From: JAGLTZ01 sp023135015
GTDB lineage: Bacteria; Blakebacterota; Blakebacteria; Blakebacterales; Blakebacteraceae
Length of the DNA: 20,307 nucleotides
Reading direction: 5' to 3'
Assembly: GCA_030631625.1 (NCBI GenBank)
Contig: DAOVKT010000034.1
Coordinates: forward strand, 1-20,307
The notes below the pieces were generated by a model that was not told where the DNA came from, did not search any database, and saw only the letters and a list, made by a program, of their open reading frames with translations. The position numbers were made by a program, and so were the translations under genes. Of this stretch, positions 6,826 through 16,940 are shown one piece after another. Position 1 is the stretch's first letter. The number at the start of each line of letters is the position of its first letter.

Positions 6826-8505
6826 ATGAAACATATCAAGGAGAACAGCTGCCGCCGGTTCGCACGACTTGTGCCGGCAGGGTTCGCGCTCGCGCTGGTC
6901 GCCTTCGCCCAGGTGTGTGCAGTGCCGCAGAAAGCGGGCGCTCAGGAGATAGCCACCCTCGAGGCTCCCTCGCCCCTGGTCCAGATCCGGATCATGGTGA
7001 AGGCGGGCAGCGCCCACGACCCTGAAGGGAAAGAGGGTTTGGCATACATGACGGCACGGCTGATCCTGGCGGGCAGTTACGGCAGACCCAACCGGCCGGT
7101 TACAAAGGAAGCCATGGCCGAGCTGACCCGTCCGTGGGGTGGGGGGGCGCTGCCCGGCGTGAGGGTGGATAAGGAGAGCACTACTTTCATGATGACCGTT
7201 CCCAGAAAGGTGTTTGACACCTACATGAATCAGGTGCTCGAGCCTATGCTGGGCCGTCCTCTCTTCGACGAAGGAGAACTGGATCGTATACGCAGTGAAG
7301 TATTGACGTACGTAGGGAGCAGCCTCAGGAATGAGAACCTGGAGATGCTCGGCCTGGAGGCACTGGATAATTACATCCACGCAGGTACAGGTCGGGGTCA
7401 CCTGGTCTACGGCTCGGTCCAGGGATTGAAGGCGATAACCCGCGAGGATATCAGACGGTTCTGTGTGACCTACTACAGTCCTGACAACGTCCTCATCGGT
7501 CTGGGGTCATCAGATCGTGCTGTCCGGGACGCCGTTACAGGTGCGGTCAGGGGTATGGGTTCGTTGAGAGGGGTCGAGGCGTTCGAGGCGAGCCGTCCGG
7601 GACGCCCGGCACTTGTTCAGGGAAGGGAGATGACCATCGTCGCGATGCCCAATTCACCCGCTGCCGTCATACAACTGGGATTCCCTCTTCCGCTGCTTCG
7701 AAGCGATGCCGACTTCTGGCCCCTCTGGGTGGCTAATGTGTGGCTCGGGACCCACCGTGACTCGTACAGCCACCTCTACGAAGTCATACGGCAGGAGCGC
7801 GGCTATAACTATGGCGACTATTCATACATCGAGCACTTCGCCAGCAGACCTGCCTACCTGTTCCCACCTTTCAACACGCCCAGGACATCACAGTATTTCT
7901 GTGCGTGGATCCGGCCGATAACGCACGAGTATGTGGCCCACATCACCAAAGCGACCCTTTGGGAGATTGAAAGGTTGATCAAGGAGGGGCTGACACCCGA
8001 ACAGGTCGAGTCAGCCAAGAATAAAGCTAAGGTGCTCTACCTGAACTACGCCGAGACCTCGGACCGGCTCCTTGCAGCAAGGGTCGACGACCTCTTCTAC
8101 GGCATGACGCCGGGAACACCGGAGGGTTATCTGGACGGCTACCTCGGCAGGATAGACGCGGTCACAGCGGAAGAGGTCAACGCCGCCATCCGTCGCTACC
8201 TTCAGGTTGATAATGTGAAGATTCTCGTCGTCACAGACGAGACACAGGCCCGGGCACTTGCCGATCAGGTGCTGGCCGGCGGGCCGGCCTGGGCCAAGCT
8301 GCCGGGTGATTACCAAATCGCTGTCACGGAAGAGGAGGGCCGCAGGTTCTACCACGTTCCGGAGGAAAGGCTGGACACTCTCCGCCTCGAGGCGGCCTGG
8401 GCCTACTATCCACTCCAGCTCGAGCAAGACCGTGTGAGGGTCGTGCCGGTAAGCGCCCTATTCGAGACAGGGGCGTTCGTCACGGTGCCGCCTGACGGGA
8501 GATAG
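6826..8505 (+). CDS. M16-family peptidase-like protein lacking the zinc motif, exported
   Basis: A 559-residue M16-fold protein with a long Sec signal; likely cleavage after AGA near residue 39. The fold is recognisable from VQIRIMVKAGSAHD (52-65), the segment GKEGLAYMTARLILAG where active members have HxxEH, FCVTYYSPDNVLIGLGS, and the C-terminal QERGYNYG and LIKEGLTPEQVESAKNK segments. At residues 74-78 the sequence is YMTAR, so both zinc histidines and the catalytic Glu are missing. This matches the non-catalytic partner subunits seen in M16B heterodimers (as in mitochondrial processing peptidase alpha). It lies 196 bases after the zinc-competent M16 gene. The ribosome site GAGGAG sits 8 bases before the ATG. 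The roughly 90 C-terminal residues (after ILVVTDE) extend beyond a usual M16B subunit. Confidence 0.9.
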   Translation: MKHIKENSCRRFARLVPAGFALALVAFAQVCAVPQKAGAQEIATLEAPSPLVQIRIMVKAGSAHDPEGKEGLAYMTARLILAGSYGRPNRPVTKEAMAELTRPWGGGALPGVRVDKESTTFMMTVPRKVFDTYMNQVLEPMLGRPLFDEGELDRIRSEVLTYVGSSLRNENLEMLGLEALDNYIHAGTGRGHLVYGSVQGLKAITREDIRRFCVTYYSPDNVLIGLGSSDRAVRDAVTGAVRGMGSLRGVEAFEASRPGRPALVQGREMTIVAMPNSPAAVIQLGFPLPLLRSDADFWPLWVANVWLGTHRDSYSHLYEVIRQERGYNYGDYSYIEHFASRPAYLFPPFNTPRTSQYFCAWIRPITHEYVAHITKATLWEIERLIKEGLTPEQVESAKNKAKVLYLNYAETSDRLLAARVDDLFYGMTPGTPEGYLDGYLGRIDAVTAEEVNAAIRRYLQVDNVKILVVTDETQARALADQVLAGGPAWAKLPGDYQIAVTEEEGRRFYHVPEERLDTLRLEAAWAYYPLQLEQDRVRVVPVSALFETGAFVTVPPDGR

Positions 8506-8527
8506 CACTCTATAATGAAAACCGTCC

Positions 8528-8560
8528 GCCTAGGAGCGTTTCTCCGACAGGCTCCTAGGC
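8528..8560. terminator. Bidirectional hairpin between convergent genes
   Basis: Perfect 10-bp arms GCCTAGGAGC (8528-8537) and GCTCCTAGGC (8551-8560) flank a 13-base loop. It lies between the end of the M16-like gene and the convergent POT gene, and the right arm contains that gene's TAG stop. No clear U-tract on either side. Confidence 0.55.
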
Positions 8561-10507
8561 ACCGTATTTCTTGATCGCTGCATCCAGTTTCGGCAGCAGC
8601 AGATAGATGAACAGTGACGAGGCGGCGGCCATAGCTGCCAGGACGAGGAAGAAGGAGACCGGAGTCATCCTTCCCTGGATCCCTCCGAAGAACCCCGAGA
8701 AGTTATTCCCGAAGGCGGTGGCCAGGAACCATCCGCCCATGGCCAGTCCGACCAGCCGCTTAGGGGAAAGCTTCGTTACCAGAGAAAGCCCCATGGGGGA
8801 GAGACACAGCTCTCCTATGGTGACGATGGCATAGAAGCTTACCAGCCAGTAGGCTCCCACCTTGACCGTACCGTTGTCCGAGAGCAGTCCCGCCACGGCC
8901 ATAATCAGCAGGGAGATCGTGGTCAGCACGAGACCGTAGAAGACCTTCCTCGCCGTGGAGATGCCCCTTCCCTTAGTCACCAGGAATCCAAAGAAGGCGA
9001 CGATGAGCGGGGTGAAGAGGATCACGAACAGTGGATTGAAGGACTGGTAGAGCTCGGAGTTGGCCACCCGCAGGAACCTTCCCGGTGGCAGGAGCCTCGG
9101 CTCCTTGCCGTACCGCTGCCGGTAATTGTCGTAAATTTCGCTGAATGAATGCTCGTCCACCAGGTAGACAGCGATTTGAGTGCCTTCGACCTCGCGCAGG
9201 AACGATACGCGCCGGATAGGTCGGGCCCCGTCGGGTATCTCTACGCTGACGAATGGCGCGCCGTGACTGTCCACGGTCTCCTCGACGGTGACGATCCCGT
9301 TCTGATAGACATTTGTCGCGCGGTCCTGCCACTGGGTAAGGACTTCCGGTGACACTTCTGTTTCCCTCACGGCCTCCAGGTCCACGACCTCGATCAGCGG
9401 TTCGCTGGCGGCCGCGTCTTCCACCGCACTCTCATCCATCCGTTGCAGGCCGTACATGCGGGCAACGGAGGAGGAACCGACAATGAGGAGGCTCTGCGGA
9501 TCGGGACGTTCGGTGTCCTCGCCGGCATTGGTGTAGTAGCGCGGCAGTGCTTCCTGCTGCATGAAGGCCGGCGCTATCTGGGTCTGGCGGTTGGTATTGT
9601 CGCGTGCCCACTGGGTCATGGCACTGCCGTTGAGGTGAAGGATCATGAAGAAAGTGCCGCCGGCTATGTATATCGGGAGCAGTGCGAGCAGGCCCGGCTT
9701 CTCCTCCGGCTTTGCCGTCAGGCCCAACCGCACGAAGAAGATGATCACCGGGATCATGCCGGCCAGGAAACTGACCACGGCCGGACGGAGCGCAGATCCC
9801 GCGGGCAGTAACTCTTTGGCCATGAAGTAACCGAGGATGCCCATGCCGAAGGCGGGGAGCAGGATCTTGAGCAGAATGGTGCCGAAGGTAGTGTCCTCGG
9901 GGTCCCTGGTGGGACGGCGATCGGCCACTTCGAGAACTCTCCAGTGCAGGATGAGGATGAGGAGTCCTACGAGGATGCCGAAACCGGCGATGCGGAATGT
10001 CCACAACCAGCCGAGTTCGTTGCGCACCGAGGCGGCGAGCAGGTTGGCGGTGAACGCCCCGATGTTGATGCCCATGTAGAATATGTTGAAGCCGGCGTCC
10101 CGCTTGGGATCCCCCGGCTTGTAAATGTTGCCCACCATCACCGAGATGTTCGGCTTGAAAAAACCGTTACCTATCACCAGCAGGGCGAGTCCGGTGGTGA
10201 AGGGTAGGACTCCGGGCTTACTCATAATGAAGAGGCCGCTCGACATCAACAGACCACCGAGCACGACCGCCCTCCGGTAACCGAGGAACCGGTCGGCGAT
10301 CATTCCCCCGAGGAAAGGAGTGAAGTAGACGAAAGCCAGGTAGAGACCGTAGATTTCGTTCCCGTCCGCCGCTGGCAGTCCCAGACCACCTCGTTCCAGG
10401 TCGGTTGTGTAAAGCAGCAGGATACCCAGCATGGTGTAGAAAGCCAGACGCTCCCACATTTCCGTGAAGAAGAGTGGAAATAGTCCCTTTGGATGTCCAA
10501 GAGCCAT
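8555..10507 (-). CDS. POT/PTR2-family proton-peptide symporter with large periplasmic insert
   Basis: A 650-residue inner-membrane transporter for di- and tripeptides by family. TM1 carries the E1xxE2R proton-coupling motif as EMWER (16-20), and GNGFFKPNIS (113-122) is the PTR2 signature. RDAGFNIFYMGINIGA (136-151) and the late IGELCLSPMGLSLVTKLSPKR segment match POT proteins. Length is well above the usual 450-500 because about 180 residues (roughly 305-485) without membrane character follow TM7. With POT topology this segment should sit in the periplasm. It is charged and appears to form a small folded domain (VYQNGIVTVEE, VSFLREVEGTQIAVYLVDEH). GAGGA lies 7 bases before the ATG. It is divergent from a second, normal-length POT gene. 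Confidence 0.93.
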   Translation of the reverse strand: MALGHPKGLFPLFFTEMWERLAFYTMLGILLLYTTDLERGGLGLPAADGNEIYGLYLAFVYFTPFLGGMIADRFLGYRRAVVLGGLLMSSGLFIMSKPGVLPFTTGLALLVIGNGFFKPNISVMVGNIYKPGDPKRDAGFNIFYMGINIGAFTANLLAASVRNELGWLWTFRIAGFGILVGLLILILHWRVLEVADRRPTRDPEDTTFGTILLKILLPAFGMGILGYFMAKELLPAGSALRPAVVSFLAGMIPVIIFFVRLGLTAKPEEKPGLLALLPIYIAGGTFFMILHLNGSAMTQWARDNTNRQTQIAPAFMQQEALPRYYTNAGEDTERPDPQSLLIVGSSSVARMYGLQRMDESAVEDAAASEPLIEVVDLEAVRETEVSPEVLTQWQDRATNVYQNGIVTVEETVDSHGAPFVSVEIPDGARPIRRVSFLREVEGTQIAVYLVDEHSFSEIYDNYRQRYGKEPRLLPPGRFLRVANSELYQSFNPLFVILFTPLIVAFFGFLVTKGRGISTARKVFYGLVLTTISLLIMAVAGLLSDNGTVKVGAYWLVSFYAIVTIGELCLSPMGLSLVTKLSPKRLVGLAMGGWFLATAFGNNFSGFFGGIQGRMTPVSFFLVLAAMAAASSLFIYLLLPKLDAAIKKYGA

Positions 10508-10528
10508 TGAAGATTCCTCAGTTCATGA

Positions 10529-10543
10529 TTCCACAAAGTGGAA
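10529..10543. promoter_or_regulatory. Inverted repeat between divergent POT genes
   Basis: TTCCAC-AAA-GTGGAA, perfect six-base arms, 22 bases upstream of the minus-strand POT start. A consensus TTGACA (10552-10557, plus strand) follows but no convincing -10 at the right spacing. Candidate operator for one or both transporters. The rest of this 209-base gap shows only a small hairpin. Confidence 0.35.
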
Positions 10544-10658
10544 CGTGGATGTTGACACCTCGGTACATATACATCATTTACGATACTTCGCTCCACTGTT
10601 TATTGCATTGTCGTCGACTCGTGTTCGGACCTTGCCTGTGCCTCCGGCTGCAGTACAT

Positions 10659-10675
10659 TCTCTGCGGCACAGAGA
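10659..10675 (+). other. Small hairpin in leader of the second POT gene
   Basis: TCTCTG-CGGCA-CAGAGA, a six-base stem 41 bases upstream of the ATG at 10717. It would lie in the 5' leader if transcription starts further upstream. No function can be assigned. Confidence 0.25.
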
Positions 10676-10716
10676 GAACCCTCCGGACCATGCACAGGTA
10701 TTGATGGAGTTGAAAC

Positions 10717-12213
<1,497 letters not shown>

Positions 12214-12224
12214 TAACCTTGTAA

Positions 12225-12259
12225 GTATCCATACAGGGAGGGCGAAGCCTGCGGGATAC
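12225..12259. terminator. Weak inverted repeat between convergent genes
   Basis: GTATCC (12225-12230) and GGATAC (12254-12259) could pair around a 23-base GC-rich loop in the 50-base gap between the POT gene and the convergent M24 gene. Arms extend imperfectly (GTAAG/CTTAC). Weak. Confidence 0.22.
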
Positions 12260-12263
12260 AGTC

Positions 12264-13448
12264 TTACGGGATGAGGATAAGGTCCTGTTGTACCTCCCCC
12301 TCGATCTCCACCTCGCCGTCGGGCGTGATCAGGACGTCGATCTCGGTCCTGGCTGCCATCCGGTCCTCCAGGTAGATACCAGGTTCGATGCTGAAACAGG
12401 TGCCCGGTAGGATGCGGCGCCTGTCGCGGGTCTCGAAGTTGTCGATGTTGGCTCCGTTTCCGTGTACCTCGAAGCCGATCGAGTGGCCGGTGCGGTGGAT
12501 GAAGAAGTCTCCGTATCCTGCCTTCCGTACGACCTCGCGGGTGGCGTCGTCGATCTCCCATCCCTCTACGGGTTCGCCCTTTTCAAACCGTTCCCTCGTG
12601 AGAGCGATCCCGGCGTCGCGGGCGTCGCACACTATCCGCCAGATGCGCAGGTACTCTTCCGGAGGGTCCTCTCCGATGTACCCGCACCAGGTGATATCGG
12701 CGAAGATGGAGGTGGGCTGCTTCTCCCGGGCCCACAGATCGATCAGGACGGTCTGACCCGTGGCGAAAGACACCGTGTTCTCGGCGGTAGGCTCGAAGTG
12801 CGGGTCGGCCGGGTGACCGTCGGCCCCAACGATCGGAACGTGCCCGGCGGCGTCCAGTCCCTCCTCCTCGAACCTCGTGAGGATGAACTGTGCGAGTTCG
12901 TATTCGGTGAGCTCTTCCCCACCGGTGATCGCGGCGCCGATCTTCGCGAATGCCTCGTTCTTCACCTGTTGTACGATCGCCATCGCCCGGCGGTGGCTCT
13001 CGGCGCCTTCGGGCCCGAAGACGGCCTCGAAACGGCTGACGAGGTCGGCCGATGATACGATTGCCACACCGCCGGTTTTCCTGACCAGCTCAACTGTGCC
13101 GGCGTCCACCAGGGATATGTAGGGGATGTCGCAGTTGGGGGAATACTGCATGGCGACCTGCTTCGCGTCTCCAAAAAGCGAGCCGAGAGCGGAGTGCAGC
13201 TGGCCCCAAGTTGAATAGACCTGCTTCTCGCCGGGGATCGCATCCAGACGGGAGGGTTCCACACCGTGCACGAGCCTGGTCGGCTCACCCTCAGCGGGTA
13301 TCCAGTAGAACCAGCGCCGTGTGGTTTGCCTTTCAGGATCCAGACCGAGGATCCGGTACGAGATTACATCGCGGTTGTGGAAGTCATAGAAGAGCCAGCC
13401 GTCGAAGCCGGCTTCCTGTATCGCCTGCTGGATCGCATTGAGGTCCAC
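12264..13448 (-). CDS. M24-family metallopeptidase (Xaa-Pro peptidase-like), cytosolic
   Basis: A 394-residue creatinase/aminopeptidase-P-fold enzyme, probably cleaving the N-terminal residue from peptides with proline at position two. An N-terminal creatinase-like domain (1-150) precedes the pita-bread catalytic domain. All five dimetal ligands are visible: Asp237 (VLIDLWA), Asp251 (FADITWCGY), His322 (HRTGHSIG), Glu355 (SIEPGIY) and Glu369 (RTEIDVLI). There is no signal peptide, so it should act on imported peptides. The start is GTG at 13448, with AGGAG 6 bases upstream. It begins 11 bases after the stop of the GWxTD lipoprotein gene and is almost certainly in its operon. Distinction between PepP, PepQ and a broader M24 type is not possible from motifs alone. 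Confidence 0.93.
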   Translation of the reverse strand: MDLNAIQQAIQEAGFDGWLFYDFHNRDVISYRILGLDPERQTTRRWFYWIPAEGEPTRLVHGVEPSRLDAIPGEKQVYSTWGQLHSALGSLFGDAKQVAMQYSPNCDIPYISLVDAGTVELVRKTGGVAIVSSADLVSRFEAVFGPEGAESHRRAMAIVQQVKNEAFAKIGAAITGGEELTEYELAQFILTRFEEEGLDAAGHVPIVGADGHPADPHFEPTAENTVSFATGQTVLIDLWAREKQPTSIFADITWCGYIGEDPPEEYLRIWRIVCDARDAGIALTRERFEKGEPVEGWEIDDATREVVRKAGYGDFFIHRTGHSIGFEVHGNGANIDNFETRDRRRILPGTCFSIEPGIYLEDRMAARTEIDVLITPDGEVEIEGEVQQDLILIP

Positions 13449-13459
13449 GTTGCTCTCCT

Positions 13460-15661
13460 TTAAGGTTCTAGGCCCCGTCCTCCTTGTGGAGGAGAACGGA
13501 GGCTGAAAATTGTGGCGCCGACGGCCTGGTTGCCAGAGACCATATCGGTTATCAGAACGACCACGAAAACAAACCCTTCATACGTCTCTCCAAGGCTGGA
13601 GAGGTCTATCTGCATGCTCCTGCTCAGCGAGGGGCTCAGGCTGGTCCGCTCCTGCTCGGGGGCGACGGCTACGATCCCCTCACCCGGGTTGTCGGGTATG
13701 ATGAAAAAAGCCTCTTTCCAAACGTGATCACCGATATCCGATGTGGTGAGGTTCTCCACCTCGAAATAGAAATAGAGGTCCTGGCTGTAGAGGAACTGTC
13801 GGAAGGGGGCGGGAAGGATCAGTTCATCCCCGCGGACGAACTTCCCGGTTCCCACAGCCGGCCGGATATCTGTGGCAAGCAGTATGGGGGATACCTGGAG
13901 CCTGTTGGTTGCCATCGAGACAAGGTCGGTGCTCACCAGAACCCCCCCGGAGATCCCGCTCTCCGGGTCCTCGGCCGACAGGTAGACTATGTAGGAGCCG
14001 GGTATCGTGATGAATCTGAAGGTATCGAGGAAGAACCGGCCGCTGACTTCCCCTCCGCCCTCGATCGAGTAACCGCCCTGCCTGCTCTGCGCGTGCACCA
14101 CATTCAGGCCGTGGTCCACCAAGATGATGTTCGTGCGCAGATTGGTGTGGAATCGTTCACCCTCCTGACGGATCCGGACTGATTCGGCCGGGATTCCGAA
14201 GGTGGCCTGTATTTCTACCGAATCCCCCCGGGCGGGGAATGCGACGATATCTACTGTTATTGGGATGTAACTGGCCGCCTGCGGAGCTCCCACGCGGTAG
14301 ATGGCGGGAGGAGCCAGCACGTGGAGCTGCTCCAGGAATGTCTCGGTGATCTGCTCTCCCTCTCCGGTGGAATGTGCCGTAAGCGCCTCCGACAGGGTGG
14401 CTGTTGCGGCGCCGGCTCTGTTGCGGCGCTCACGGATATCCATGGAAGCCGTGGCTATGAATTCTCTCAGAGGATCGCGTATCCTGGTCACCTCGATCCA
14501 TCCGAGCATCGAATCTCCTAGCCCGAGCACCTCAGGTGTTCCCCACTGGTAGTATGCCGTGCGGTTCCGGAGGTCAAGGTATCCGGGGGGCCCAAGGGCC
14601 AGGTGCAGATCACCTCTCCAATCCCAGCCGGTTATCCGGTTTGATGAATGGAAGCGCCGGGCCAGATCGTCCAGAAAACCTTCAGGGTCGACCCAGAGCC
14701 TGGGATGTGGCCCTCGATGGGGTGTGCGGGGGAGCTGCAGGCGGTGCTCGGAAAGCATCAGTAGATCGCCGCTGAGGGCTGCGGCATCGTATCTGGCGGC
14801 GCTTGCCCTGCGCAGTACCTGCACCCCGCCCCCGCCCGCCGCAATCAGCGCGGCCAGCCGGCGGATATCGGGCTGGTCCAGTCTGTATGAGATTCGTCGA
14901 GTGAGGCGGTAGCACGCCTCTTCGAAGTGATCGGCTATATCCTCAAACCTGTCATTCGGTATACCGATCAGTCTCTCTGCCACTTCTGTCAGCTCGTACC
15001 ATGAAAGAAGGGTCAGCGCCTGCTGCTTCTCAGAGGCCGGTGTGGTCGGGTTCTCCAGAGTCTTCCAAACACCCTCGAGAGATGGGGGGGCGGGTGGAGG
15101 AGAATCGAAGGGCGGCCTCTGCATGATCCCCTGATCCAGTATAAATGTATAAGGAACGGGTGAACCGTATCGCAGGCGTTCCCAGGTGAAGCCTGACGCG
15201 ATGGATGGAGGGGTGCGCCTGCGACCTTCCTCGTCTGGTCGGGGCCATGGTACGAAGTCGGGACCTCGGGAATCGGGCAGGCCGTACCTGAGGAAGTGAC
15301 TCCACACCTGCGGCCACTCACCGAAAGGGGTGTCAGGGAACCGTTTCTCCATATAAGCCGCTCTCTGCGCGTAGACCTGCAGCAGCTCGTTCTCGGGCGT
15401 GGCAGGTGTCGGGTCCCTCTCCTTCCAGAAGTTCTCCAGCCATTCCAGGACATCGTCCGCTGATCTCAGCGCCCTCCGCTCATCCGGCCCGGCAAGGTAT
15501 GCGGCAAGCTGGACTTCTCTTGTCCGTTCCTGGGGCACACGGGGAGCCAGGCTGCGTGCAAGCTCCTCGGGTCTGGTTGCAGCACATGAGGAGGTCAGGG
15601 CAGCAGCCAGAAGAAAAAGAGGGAATAAGGACCATGATCTTCTGTTGCTATGAACTGGCAT
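13460..15661 (-). CDS. GWxTD-domain lipoprotein (function unknown)
   Basis: A 733-residue exported protein with a lipoprotein-like signal (LFLLAAALTSSC; Cys26, a relaxed lipobox). Residues 68-130 show the GWxTD-family pattern: an FW (78-79), RDPTPATPENE (82-92), a following YAQR helix, and YGLPD (126-130). A second copy of the core appears as GWDWRG (345-350) and LGPPG (356-360). The C-terminal third is beta-rich and contains LYFYFEVENL, a segment that recurs nearly unchanged (LIVYFEVYNL) in the TPR protein at 18116-20299. The two are therefore paralogues. The family has no established function. The ATG at 15661 has no strong Shine-Dalgarno. It is followed by the M24 peptidase after 11 bases. 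Confidence 0.87.
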   Translation of the reverse strand: MPVHSNRRSWSLFPLFLLAAALTSSCAATRPEELARSLAPRVPQERTREVQLAAYLAGPDERRALRSADDVLEWLENFWKERDPTPATPENELLQVYAQRAAYMEKRFPDTPFGEWPQVWSHFLRYGLPDSRGPDFVPWPRPDEEGRRRTPPSIASGFTWERLRYGSPVPYTFILDQGIMQRPPFDSPPPAPPSLEGVWKTLENPTTPASEKQQALTLLSWYELTEVAERLIGIPNDRFEDIADHFEEACYRLTRRISYRLDQPDIRRLAALIAAGGGGVQVLRRASAARYDAAALSGDLLMLSEHRLQLPRTPHRGPHPRLWVDPEGFLDDLARRFHSSNRITGWDWRGDLHLALGPPGYLDLRNRTAYYQWGTPEVLGLGDSMLGWIEVTRIRDPLREFIATASMDIRERRNRAGAATATLSEALTAHSTGEGEQITETFLEQLHVLAPPAIYRVGAPQAASYIPITVDIVAFPARGDSVEIQATFGIPAESVRIRQEGERFHTNLRTNIILVDHGLNVVHAQSRQGGYSIEGGGEVSGRFFLDTFRFITIPGSYIVYLSAEDPESGISGGVLVSTDLVSMATNRLQVSPILLATDIRPAVGTGKFVRGDELILPAPFRQFLYSQDLYFYFEVENLTTSDIGDHVWKEAFFIIPDNPGEGIVAVAPEQERTSLSPSLSRSMQIDLSSLGETYEGFVFVVVLITDMVSGNQAVGATIFSLRSPPQGGRGLEP

Positions 15662-15672
15662 TATAGTCCATG

Positions 15673-15698
15673 ATTATATTATTAGTCTTTGTGGTCAA
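15673..15698 (-). promoter_or_regulatory. Possible promoter immediately before the GWxTD lipoprotein gene
   Basis: On the minus strand TTGACC (plus 15693-15698) and a perfect TATAAT (plus 15673-15678) lie just upstream of the ATG at 15661. Their spacing is 14 bases, shorter than usual. If this -10 is used, the mRNA would have almost no leader. Confidence 0.3.
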
Positions 15699-15826
15699 TC
15701 TAACTCCGGGGCGCTCTGAAACCGGGCCGGCCGAGTTTCGTACATCATAGAGACCGGGTATCGACTCACAGGCGGACCCGAGTGGTACATAATAGATTAG
15801 TTTAATTCCCACATAGGAGGGTTTGG

Positions 15827-16675
15827 ATGAAGCACGTTCGTGCACGTTTCCACCTGCTTGCTCTGATGGCGGCAACGGCGGTGCTGGTCGCCGGTTGCGC
15901 CGGCGGCATGGCTGGAAAAGCAGGCGGCCTGCATGTATGGTCGGCCGGCACATCGGTTTCCTACGAGGCAACAGTCGGCCAGTCCATGTTTATGGAAATT
16001 CCTGGACAGGGCGAGATAGTCACTACCTCCACAGCCACCCTTGACGTCACTATCGCGGCGACCGCTACTGAACGGGAGTTCAAGTTCACGGTAAATGATG
16101 CTTCGATCAGCAGCGATGCGGCGCAGATGGGTGGAGAGATACCGGACGTAAGCGGCCTTATCGGCCTGGAAAGTATGATACATCTGGATAAGCGCGGGGG
16201 AATCACTGAGGCCACCAACCTGGAAGGCAATCCATCAATCGAGGAACAGGGTGGTGTTGAAGCGTTCAGGGAGCAGCTGCAGGGCTTTCTTCTCTACCTG
16301 CCTGAGGGTGCTCTCGGACCTGGCGTGGAGTGGACGCGTGAGTACGGTTTCCCTATTACGCAGTCCGGTTTGGAGTTGGAATCGACGTCCATCGATAAGT
16401 ACCGGTGTGTCGAGGCGACGACGTACGAGGGTGTACCGGCGTATAAGATCACCGTAAGTTCAGATGTGGCGCTTTCGGGAAGTGGAGAGCAGATGGGGAT
16501 GCCACTTGATATGGCGCTCTCCGGAACGGGTGACGGGACCATCTACGTTGAGACCGGAACAGGCAGGATCTTGATGGTCGAATCCACCGGGACCCTGAGT
16601 GGTGGTATTTCAGGTGCAGGTTTCGATATCCCGGTGGAAATGCGTATGACCTCAACGTTGAAGCAGAAGAAGTAA
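15827..16675 (+). CDS. Uncharacterised lipoprotein
   Basis: A 282-residue exported protein with an ideal lipoprotein signal: lipobox LVAGC, Cys24. The rest is rich in Thr, Ser, Gly and alternating hydrophobic residues (for example ATLDVTIAATATEREFKFTV and YKITVSSDVALSGSG), typical of an all-beta fold. It may resemble the LolA/LppX-type or DUF-type periplasmic beta proteins, but I recognise no specific family. AGGAGGG sits 5 bases before the ATG, the strongest ribosome site in the window. It is divergent from the GWxTD lipoprotein gene and heads a plus-strand series with the radical SAM and TPR-GWxTD genes. Confidence 0.85.
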   Translation: MKHVRARFHLLALMAATAVLVAGCAGGMAGKAGGLHVWSAGTSVSYEATVGQSMFMEIPGQGEIVTTSTATLDVTIAATATEREFKFTVNDASISSDAAQMGGEIPDVSGLIGLESMIHLDKRGGITEATNLEGNPSIEEQGGVEAFREQLQGFLLYLPEGALGPGVEWTREYGFPITQSGLELESTSIDKYRCVEATTYEGVPAYKITVSSDVALSGSGEQMGMPLDMALSGTGDGTIYVETGTGRILMVESTGTLSGGISGAGFDIPVEMRMTSTLKQKK

Positions 16676-16940
16676 GCAGCGGATTGCGGCCATCGGTTAT
16701 TGGATCTGGAATACCGAGATTGAGGGCCGCTCTCCCACACTGCGGATCGGAGGAGGGGCCTTAGTCGTCGGCCTTGATCCCGATCTGGTACTTGCATCCG
16801 ACCTGGAAGGCCGCCCCTGGCGCCTGATCGATGGTTCTGGTACCTACCGTTGGGGCCTTAACGGCCGGGTCCTGGCACTCCTGCGCGACAGCGCCGGCCG
16901 AAGAGAGCGCTACTGGCTGGAGCTGGAGGAGGCGGCCCGA

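Noticed and set aside
13460..15661. Possible mobile element or toxin role for the large GWxTD protein
   Set aside because: It has a lipoprotein signal, family motifs and an operon partner; no transposase, nuclease or toxin motif is visible.
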